From DASVFB01 sp036380275 (GTDB taxonomy: Bacteria > Actinomycetota > Thermoleophilia > Gaiellales > Gaiellaceae), in assembly GCA_036380275.1 (NCBI GenBank), contig DASVFB010000085.1, positions 1-6,272 of the forward strand: a DNA stretch of 6,272 bases, read 5' to 3'. The notes below the pieces were generated by a model, which had not been told where the DNA came from, made no database searches, and saw only the letters and a list, made by a program, of their open reading frames with translations. How positions within the stretch are numbered: position 1 is the stretch's first letter; every line of letters begins with the position of its first letter. The position numbers were made by a program, and so were the translations under genes. This document shows, in pieces, positions 1-4,352 of the stretch.

Positions 1-861
1 GGACACTGGGCCCTCGAACTTCGCCTTGATGCGACCGTCGGGTCCGACGAGGAAAGACCACGGCTCGCTCTGCAGCTTCCACTGCCGCATCCAGCGGTTG
101 TAGCCCTTTGCTGGATCGTTGCCCTGGAAAACCTCGACGTGGATGAAGCGCACGCCGCTGCTGACGACCTGCTTGCGCACGTACGAGACGACATCGACGA
201 CCGGGCCGCACGTCCTGCTCGTGCAGAACTTCGGTGTTGCGAACGTGACGACGAACGGCTCGTGCGCCGCGAGCGCTTGCGCAACGGACGTCGTGTAGAG
301 CTGCCGGTCGGGATGCTTGGCGGTCGTCAGCGGAGCGAGCCTGCCGCCTGTGGTGGCGAGCGTGGGCGTCCTCGAGGCGGGTGCCTTCGCGCCCACGGCC
401 GGCGAATACGACCGAGGGCTGACGACGACATTGCCGATGCCGCTGATCTTCGATCCACGCGGTCGCGCCAGCACCCAGTACGTGCCTGGAGTGGGCGCGC
501 GGAGCTCCGCGACGTAAATCGTCGACGCGTCGAGCGAGGTGTCGTCGAGCCCGGGGACGCCGACCCGTTCGAGCCGAGCGGTCGTCCGCTGATACGGCTT
601 GTCCTTGAAGCCCCGAGCGATCCAGACGTCCGCCTTCGGCTTCGCAACCAACCGCCCGTCTTTCGCAACGACAAGGAAGCTGAAGCGAACGGAACCAGGC
701 GCGAAGTCCGCGTCGCCCGGTGTGAGCACGACGGACTTCAGGCCCGGCCCCTGAGCAAGGGCTTCCAACGTGCCCGGCACGCCTGATGAGTGACTCGCGG
801 CTCCCGATCCGCAACCCGCAGCTAAAAGAGCTCCGGCGAACGCCAGGACGCGGGCACTCAC
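1..861 (-). CDS. Lipoprotein with Ig-like and thioredoxin-like domains (3' end outside window)
   Basis: The frame is open from a GTG at 861 to the left edge, giving 287 visible residues and no stop. Residues 1-17 form a lipoprotein signal peptide: Arg4, a hydrophobic stretch, and the lipobox LAAGC with Cys17 as the lipidation site, so the protein should sit on the outer face of the membrane. Residues about 40-150 are beta-rich and resemble an Ig-like domain (ending near GTYWVLARP). Residues about 185-287 resemble a thioredoxin fold: strand FVVTFATP, then C213-TSRT-C218 at the active-site position, and Glu266-Pro267 followed by WSFLVGPDGRIKAKFEG, where thioredoxins have their cis-proline and final hairpin. 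The cysteines are spaced CxxxxC rather than CxxC, so classical disulfide exchange is uncertain; metal binding as in SCO-like proteins is an alternative. No other in-frame start lies close upstream. GGGAG is only 2 nt from the GTG, which is unusually tight. The gene is probably cotranscribed with the two genes to its right. Confidence 0.85.
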   Translation of the reverse strand, partial: MSARVLAFAGALLAAGCGSGAASHSSGVPGTLEALAQGPGLKSVVLTPGDADFAPGSVRFSFLVVAKDGRLVAKPKADVWIARGFKDKPYQRTTARLERVGVPGLDDTSLDASTIYVAELRAPTPGTYWVLARPRGSKISGIGNVVVSPRSYSPAVGAKAPASRTPTLATTGGRLAPLTTAKHPDRQLYTTSVAQALAAHEPFVVTFATPKFCTSRTCGPVVDVVSYVRKQVVSSGVRFIHVEVFQGNDPAKGYNRWMRQWKLQSEPWSFLVGPDGRIKAKFEGPVS

Positions 862-902
862 AACTCCCGAGTCTAGCGTCGGCCCTCCGCAGCTATCGAG
901 GA

Positions 903-1010
903 TTAGTTGCCGTCGAAGTAACCGAGCGGAGGCGAGCCGATCGCGAGGAGGAGCGCCTGGACGATAAGCAGCAGCATCACTGCCGCAAACACGAGACGAG
1001 CTTTGTTCAC
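903..1010 (-). CDS. 35-residue hydrophobic peptide, candidate secreted signalling propeptide
   Basis: A GTG-initiated frame of 35 codons ending in TAA. It is supported by an excellent ribosome-binding site (AGGAGGTGA, 4 nt before the start) and by its place in the 176-bp gap between two same-strand genes. The product starts MNKAR (two positive charges), has a hydrophobic run at residues 7-25 (VFAAVMLLLIVQALLLAIG), and ends in the polar tail SPPLGYFDGN. This is the layout of a minimal signal peptide; Ala23-Ile24-Gly25 fits the -3/-1 rule and cleavage there would release a decapeptide. It begins 27 bp after the stop of the XRE-TPR regulator, the arrangement seen for Phr/PapR/NprX propeptides downstream of their RRNPP receptors. 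Alternatives are a single-pass membrane microprotein or a leader for the lipoprotein 41 bp downstream. I recognise no family; that it is translated is well supported, its role is inference. Confidence 0.72.
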   Translation of the reverse strand: MNKARLVFAAVMLLLIVQALLLAIGSPPLGYFDGN

Positions 1011-1014
1011 CGTT

Positions 1015-1023
1015 TCACCTCCT
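1015..1023 (-). promoter_or_regulatory. Strong Shine-Dalgarno of the 35-codon gene
   Basis: On the minus strand this reads AGGAGGTGA, a nine-base match to the 16S anti-Shine-Dalgarno, followed by AACG and the GTG start at 1010 (7 nt from GGAGG to the start). It is the best ribosome-binding site in the window and is the main argument that the short gene is translated. Confidence 0.8.
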
Positions 1024-1026
1024 CTC

Positions 1027-1046
1027 GTTAGAACCGGTTAGAACCG
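1027..1046. repeat. 10-bp tandem duplication across the regulator stop codon
   Basis: GTTAGAACCG occurs twice in direct succession (1027-1036 and 1037-1046, plus strand). The regulator's TAA stop (1038-1040) lies in the right-hand copy; the second copy repeats the same bases in another frame in the 3' untranslated gap, just before the Shine-Dalgarno of the next gene. The junction creates the palindrome AACCGGTT (1032-1039). It looks like a replication-slippage duplication; no function is evident. Confidence 0.7.
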
Positions 1047-2378
1047 GAAGTCCTGCAGGGCTTCGGCAGCACGCCGATACAACCGCGCAGCGCCAGTGTC
1101 GTCCCCCCGCCGAGCCGTGAGATCGCCCTTGGCAATCCACACAGCAGCACGATGGCTCGTGGACTCGAACTTCTCGAACGTGTTCTCTGCCTCGTCGAAC
1201 GCCGCAGCCGCTTCATCGAGGCGGCCCTGCTCGAGCAGCGAGCGGCCGAGCACGAGCTGGGCGTTGCCGATCTCGTCGAGCCGGTCCTCGCGGTCGCCCA
1301 GGAGCGAAAGCGCGTGGCGCGCCTGCTCCTCGGCGATCTGCAGCTCACCGGTGCCGAGCCGAACCTGCGCGAGCGACGAGATGGCGGTCGCCGCCTCGTC
1401 GTCCCGCCCGAGATCGATCAAAACTTTGAATGCGTCCTTCAGGTACTGGACGGCTTCGTCGGGCTTGCCGAGGGTGTAGTTGAGGCCGCCGAGGTTGTTC
1501 AGCAGGCGCCCGACGTCGGCCCGGTCCTCGACCTCCTCGTAGAGACCCCGTGCGCGCTCCGCGTAGTTGCGCGCCGTGATCCAATGGCCTTCACGCTCGG
1601 CGATCAGCGATGCCTGGAAATACACGTGCGCGGTCATGCGCCGGTCCTCGAGCCCTTCAGCGAGCTCGAGCGCGCGCTCGACGTCCTCGCGCGCAGCTTC
1701 GTAGTCGCGCTGGCGGCGCCGGCAGCGCGAGCGCCAGTTGAGGATTTCCGACCGAAGCAAATCGCACGGCAGGCCGGAGCGCTCGGCGAGCTTGAGTGCC
1801 TCGTCGAACAGCGCCACCGCGGTGGCGACGCTGGAAAGCTTGTAGCGACAGACGCCGAGGCGGAAGAGGATGTCCGCGCGATCGACGTCGGAAAAGTTCT
1901 GGCCCTCGGCGAGGGAGCCGGCGCGTGCGAGCAGCTCGATCGCCTCGCGTACGTCGCCGACGTCCTGTCGTGCCCACGCCTCGACCGCGAGCATGCGAAC
2001 CTCGAGCTCGGGCGACGCCGTGACGACGACCGCGGTCTTCACGTCCTCGATCTGCTCGATCGCGTCTGCGCACTTGTTCGCTTCGGTCAACGCCTCTGCG
2101 CGTGCGAGCAACGTCTCGATGCGGCTCCGCTCGTCGGTCGAGACGCCGTTCTGCAGAAAGTCTGCGTCGACGTTGAGCTGCTGTGCCAGCCACTCGATCG
2201 TCTCGCGCGTCGGCCTCGTCTTGCCGCGCTCGATCTGACTCACGTACTCCTTGCTGAAGCGCGTCCCCGCGAGTTCCGTCTGCGTCAGTCCTGCGGCGAC
2301 GCGGAGCTGGCGGACGCGGTCGCCCAGCCGGGTGACCGACAGGCTCTTCTGTATGTGTGTGCGGGCCGTGTGGGGCAT
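1038..2378 (-). CDS. XRE-family HTH regulator with C-terminal TPR domain (RRNPP-like architecture)
   Basis: 446 residues from the ATG at 2378. A GTG at 2411 would add 11 residues; neither start has a good Shine-Dalgarno, and ATG is preferred for codon identity and a weak AGG 7 nt upstream. Residues about 18-75 are a Cro/cI-type helix-turn-helix: LGDRVRQLRVAAGLTQTELA, then FSKEYVSQIERGKTRPTRETIEWLAQQL, including the typical GLTQ and SQIERG motifs. Residues about 85-440 are helical TPR repeats, roughly nine by eye; clear units include LLNNLGGLNYTLGKPDEAVQYL and LVLGRSLLEQGRLDEAAAAFDEA (spans about 289-321 and 369-401). There is no signal peptide or membrane segment, so it is cytoplasmic. In families with this layout (PlcR, NprR, PrgX, Rgg) the repeats bind a short imported peptide and change DNA binding. 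The short peptide gene just downstream makes that role plausible here. A TPR regulator sensing a protein partner is the main alternative. Confidence 0.93.
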   Translation of the reverse strand: MPHTARTHIQKSLSVTRLGDRVRQLRVAAGLTQTELAGTRFSKEYVSQIERGKTRPTRETIEWLAQQLNVDADFLQNGVSTDERSRIETLLARAEALTEANKCADAIEQIEDVKTAVVVTASPELEVRMLAVEAWARQDVGDVREAIELLARAGSLAEGQNFSDVDRADILFRLGVCRYKLSSVATAVALFDEALKLAERSGLPCDLLRSEILNWRSRCRRRQRDYEAAREDVERALELAEGLEDRRMTAHVYFQASLIAEREGHWITARNYAERARGLYEEVEDRADVGRLLNNLGGLNYTLGKPDEAVQYLKDAFKVLIDLGRDDEAATAISSLAQVRLGTGELQIAEEQARHALSLLGDREDRLDEIGNAQLVLGRSLLEQGRLDEAAAAFDEAENTFEKFESTSHRAAVWIAKGDLTARRGDDTGAARLYRRAAEALQDFRF

Positions 2379-2511
2379 GAGTCGGCCTGCGAAGTCAACC
2401 TTATTCCGCACCCAAGCGCAAGATCACGACTAGTGGAATCCCCCCAAAGGGGCATGGCTGCGAGAGAAACTGGTGAAGTAATGGATATGCCCAAATCACT
2501 TGACCGAGTTA
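2379..2511 (-). other. Upstream region of the regulator gene (leader/promoter zone)
   Basis: This non-coding stretch must carry the regulator's promoter and leader if ATG 2378 is the start. It is less G/C-rich than the flanking genes (for example 2465-2500). It contains a small CCCC-AAA-GGGG hairpin (2442-2452) that would lie in the regulator mRNA leader. I could not pick a convincing leftward -35/-10 pair; the AT-richer bases around 2478-2497 are the likeliest site. The GTG at 2411 lies in this stretch as the alternative start. Confidence 0.4.
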
Positions 2512-2520
2512 CTTGACAAG
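2498..2520. promoter_or_regulatory. Candidate operator: repeated ACTTGAC with CTTGACAAG palindrome
   Basis: ACTTGAC occurs at 2498-2504 and again at 2511-2517, a 13-bp period. The second copy is part of the odd palindrome CTTG-A-CAAG (2512-2520). The element lies upstream of the XRE regulator gene and overlaps the -35 hexamer of the rightward promoter, a position where a bound regulator would block or reposition RNA polymerase. Assignment to this regulator is inference from location and symmetry. Confidence 0.4.
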
Positions 2521-2541
2521 GCCGGCCAACAGCCCTAAAGT
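2513..2541 (+). promoter_or_regulatory. Sigma70-type promoter, TTGACA-17-TAAAGT
   Basis: The -35 is a perfect TTGACA (2513-2518). After exactly 17 bp comes TAAAGT (2536-2541), a 4/6 match to TATAAT keeping the key T, A and final T. Transcription would start near 2548 and run right, away from the regulator gene. No protein gene follows in that direction, so the likely product is the structured RNA at about 2548-2750. Confidence 0.65.
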
Positions 2542-2674
2542 CAGAAACGCTTGCGAGGAGGGCCGCGACGCCAAAGGCCCGGAACTTGCAAGAGGTCGCG
2601 CCGGGACGGGCGAGGAACGAGACGTGATCGAGCCGCAGGGTCACGGCTCGCAAGTCGTCCCAGTGAGGCTAGTA

Positions 2675-2706
2675 GGGATCGAGCCGGGGCCGCAGCCGGC
2701 TCTCCC
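2675..2706 (+). other. Hairpin with 8-nt loop, first of a similar pair
   Basis: GGGA (2675-2678) and GAGCCGG (2681-2687) pair with CCGGCTC (2696-2702) and TCCC (2703-2706), leaving a 2-nt bulge and the loop GGCCGCAG. The loop and inner stem share GCCGCAGCCGG with the next hairpin (2689-2699 and 2727-2737). Confidence 0.55.
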
Positions 2707-2711
2707 GAAAT

Positions 2712-2747
2712 CGAAGTGGGCCCGGAGCCGCAGCCGGGCCCATTTCG
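2712..2747. terminator. Intrinsic-terminator-like hairpin, possibly bidirectional
   Basis: Positions 2712-2725 pair with 2734-2747 over 14 bp with one G-U wobble; the core is GGGCCCGG/CCGGGCCC and the loop AGCCGCAG. The lower stem is A-rich on the left and T-rich on the right (ATTTCG, then TT), giving a short U-rich end on the plus strand and a weaker one (ACTTCGATTTC) on the minus strand. It would end the candidate RNA from the left and may also stop the exporter transcript coming from the right. Confidence 0.6.
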
Positions 2748-2750
2748 TTG

Positions 2751-2781
2751 CTGGGGGCGGAACCTCTGGTTCCGCCCCCAG
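2751..2781. terminator. Perfect 14-bp hairpin between convergent transcripts
   Basis: CTGGGGGCGGAACC (2751-2764) and GGTTCCGCCCCCAG (2768-2781) are exact reverse complements around a TCT loop. There is no U-tract on either side (plus strand continues TGACCCCCTTT), as is common for GC-rich actinobacterial terminators. It lies 70 bp beyond the exporter stop and just after the preceding hairpin, so it probably separates the two converging transcripts. Confidence 0.6.
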
Positions 2782-2851
2782 TGACCCCCTTTGACCGCTC
2801 CGCTTCGCGTCGCTTTTCTCTCGGGGGTCGCGCGGCGGACTCGCGGTTGCG
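2782..2851. other. 3' flank of the exporter gene
   Basis: No gene is seen here. GACCCCC (2783-2789) can pair with GGGGGTC (2823-2829) across a 33-nt loop, which may add to the terminator array, but the stem is short for its loop. Confidence 0.35.
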
Positions 2852-4321
2852 CTACGGCGAGATTGCGATCTCGCCTTCGCGCTCGGCGGCGAGTGTGTCC
2901 TTCGAGGGTTTGGGCTCCGGTACGTCGTGGCGTAGTTGTTCCGGGCGGATGCCGAAGGCTGCCACTAGTACGCCTATGAACGCGATTCCGGCTGAGACTC
3001 TCAGGCCTAGCTGGAAGCCGTTTACGAAGTCGTGCACGCTGGGCTTCGCCGGGTTGTACTGCGTTGCCACGATCGCGCCCGTTACTGCCACGCCGACCGC
3101 GCCGCCGATCTGACGGCTCGAGTTGATCACCGCGGAGCCGACGCCCGCCTTGTCGACCGCGACCGCGTGCATCGCCGCCGACGTAGTCGGCGCCATTGCG
3201 AGCCCCATGCCGAGCCCGCCGGTGAGCAGTGCGGGCAGGAGCGTCCAGAAGGTGGAGCTCTCGTCCTGCAGCGAGAAGAGGAAGAGCGACACGGTGGCGA
3301 GCGCAACGCCCGGCACGATCAGTGCGCGCGGCCCGAGCCTGTCCGAGAGCCTGCCCGCGTTCGGAGCGACGAGGATGATCAACACCGTCATCGGGAGGAA
3401 CGTCGCGCCGGCCTGTATCGGCGAGTAATGGAGCACGTTCTGGACGAAGAGGGAGACGAAGAAGAACGTCCCGAACATCGCCAGCCCGATCAAGAGCATC
3501 ACCGTGTTCGCGCTCGCGAACGAGGCGTTCCGAAACAGGTTGAGGTCGAGCATCGGCAGGCGCTGGTGCCGCTCGAGCAGGACGAACGCGACGAAGAAGA
3601 CGGCTGCGACGCCGAACAGGGAGAGCACGAGCGGGTCGCCCCACCCCAGCTCGTTCGACTTGATCAGCGCGTACGTGAGAGCGAAGAGCGCGATCGCGGA
3701 CGTGGCGAGGCCCGGGAAGTCGAGTCGTTGCTCAGTCGTGTCTCTCGTCTCGTCGATGAAGACTCGCGCCGCGACGAGCCCGAGGATCCCGATCGGGACG
3801 TTGATGTAAAAGACCCAGCTCCAGTTGATGTGCTCGGTGATCACGCCGCCGACCAGCGGCCCGATCGCCAGCGCCAACGCCGACACGCCCGCCCAGATCC
3901 CGATCGCCATGCCGCGCTGTCGCGCCGGGAACGTCGCCGTAATGATCGACAGCGTCGCCGGGTTCATCAACGCCGCACCAACGCCCTGCACGACGCGCGC
4001 GCCGATCAGCATCCCGGCGCTGCTCGCGAAGCCGCAGAAGAACGACGAGGCGGTGAAGACGACGAGGCCGACCATGAAGATGCGCCGCCGGCCGAGCATG
4101 TCTGCGAGCTTGCCGCCGGTGAGCAGCAGCACGCCGAACGTCAGCGCGTAGCCGTTGACGACCCACTCGAGCTCGGAGATCGAGATGCCCAGGTCTTCGC
4201 GGATCGACGGCAGCGCGACGTTCACTACCGTGTTGTCGAGCATGATCATGAACAGACCGACAGCGACCGCCAGGAGCGTCCACCACTTGCGGTTCTCGGG
4301 AGTGAAGAGGCGCGCGCGCAT
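2852..4321 (-). CDS. DHA2-family MFS multidrug exporter (EmrB/QacA type, 14 helices)
   Basis: 489 residues, normal for drug:H+ antiporters with 14 transmembrane helices, located in the cytoplasmic membrane. Helix 1 carries the DHA2 motif D1, LDNTVVNVALP (28-38). Motif A follows helix 2 as GGKLADMLGRRR (69-80), motif B is RVVQGVGAAL (109-118) in helix 4, and the exporter-specific motif C is GPLVGGV (154-160) in helix 5. Together these indicate proton-driven efflux; the substrate cannot be read from sequence. The last helix ends near residue 453 and a charged tail of about 35 residues follows. The ATG at 4321 is preceded by AAGG at 4 nt, a modest Shine-Dalgarno. The gene is divergent from the acyl-CoA ligase with 19 bp between starts, and no TetR/MarR-type regulator lies beside it in this window. 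The final part of the gene (about 2940-3010) uses more A/T-ending codons than the rest. Confidence 0.95.
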   Translation of the reverse strand: MRARLFTPENRKWWTLLAVAVGLFMIMLDNTVVNVALPSIREDLGISISELEWVVNGYALTFGVLLLTGGKLADMLGRRRIFMVGLVVFTASSFFCGFASSAGMLIGARVVQGVGAALMNPATLSIITATFPARQRGMAIGIWAGVSALALAIGPLVGGVITEHINWSWVFYINVPIGILGLVAARVFIDETRDTTEQRLDFPGLATSAIALFALTYALIKSNELGWGDPLVLSLFGVAAVFFVAFVLLERHQRLPMLDLNLFRNASFASANTVMLLIGLAMFGTFFFVSLFVQNVLHYSPIQAGATFLPMTVLIILVAPNAGRLSDRLGPRALIVPGVALATVSLFLFSLQDESSTFWTLLPALLTGGLGMGLAMAPTTSAAMHAVAVDKAGVGSAVINSSRQIGGAVGVAVTGAIVATQYNPAKPSVHDFVNGFQLGLRVSAGIAFIGVLVAAFGIRPEQLRHDVPEPKPSKDTLAAEREGEIAISP

Positions 4322-4328
4322 TCGACCT

Positions 4329-4335
4329 TAGGCTA
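4329..4335. promoter_or_regulatory. Possible overlapping -10 elements of the divergent genes
   Basis: In the 19-bp gap, TAGGCT on the plus strand (4329-4334) and TAGCCT on the minus strand (4335-4330) each keep the TA...T of a -10 box. Each lies 6-8 nt before its own start codon, so both mRNAs could be leaderless or nearly so. No good -35 is seen for either. Suggestive only. Confidence 0.25.
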
Positions 4336-4352
4336 CTGATGTGACTGATGTG
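4335..4352. repeat. 9-bp tandem duplication that duplicates the ligase start codon
   Basis: ACTGATGTG occurs twice without a gap (4335-4343, 4344-4352). Each copy ends in an in-frame GTG, at 4341 and 4350, so either may start the ligase; the proteins differ by three residues. Confidence 0.75.

Larger units (their letters stand above)
2548..2750 (+). ncRNA. Candidate structured non-coding RNA, family not recognised
   Basis: About 200 nt follow the strong promoter with no plausible protein gene on either strand, yet the stretch is dense in complementary segments. Helices seen directly: GGGCC (2560-2564) with GGCCC (2576-2580); CGCGAC (2564-2569) with GTCGCG (2595-2600), an alternative to the first; GAGCCG (2630-2635) with CGGCTC (2644-2649); ACTTGC (2584-2589) with GCAAGT (2650-2655); GGGACG (2603-2608) with CGTCCC (2656-2661); and two 3' hairpins at 2675-2706 and 2712-2747. 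The last one looks like a terminator. Length and promoter would suit a regulatory RNA such as 6S-like RNA, but I see no signature that identifies it, and the conserved cores of RNase P, SRP and tmRNA are absent. Both ends are estimates. It could also be the leader of an unrecognised transcript. Confidence 0.42.

Noticed and set aside
139..786. Plus-strand open frame of 215 codons
   Set aside because: It is the antisense shadow of the lipoprotein gene, whose lipobox and thioredoxin-like motifs lie on the minus strand.
1152..2516. Long plus-strand open frame (454 codons) opposite the regulator gene
   Set aside because: It is antisense to a clear HTH-TPR gene; long empty frames opposite GC-rich genes arise from codon bias, and the translation shows no recognisable domain.
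2548..2781. Known RNA genes: RNase P, SRP RNA, tmRNA, tRNA
   Set aside because: I looked for GAGGAAAGTCC-type and ACAGAAA (RNase P), GGAAGGAAGCAGCC-type (SRP), tRNA T-loop GTTCRANNC and CCA-like ends, and a tmRNA tag frame; none is present. GGTTCCGCC at 2768-2776 belongs to the perfect hairpin.
2513..2794. Plus-strand open frame of 93 codons (and a 77-codon frame at 2551-2784)
   Set aside because: The first would start inside the promoter -35 and both cross the terminator hairpins; TTG starts lack a properly placed Shine-Dalgarno and the composition is not protein-like. The region is better explained as RNA.
2541..3644. Minus-strand open frame of 367 codons overlapping the exporter 3' half and the intergenic region
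   Set aside because: It is Arg/Pro-rich, frame-shifted relative to the exporter, and would read through the terminator hairpins; no domain recognised.
3032..4339. Long plus-strand open frame (435 codons) opposite the exporter gene
   Set aside because: The translation is almost wholly Arg/Glu/Asp/His-rich low-complexity sequence, typical of an antisense shadow; the minus strand carries all MFS motifs.
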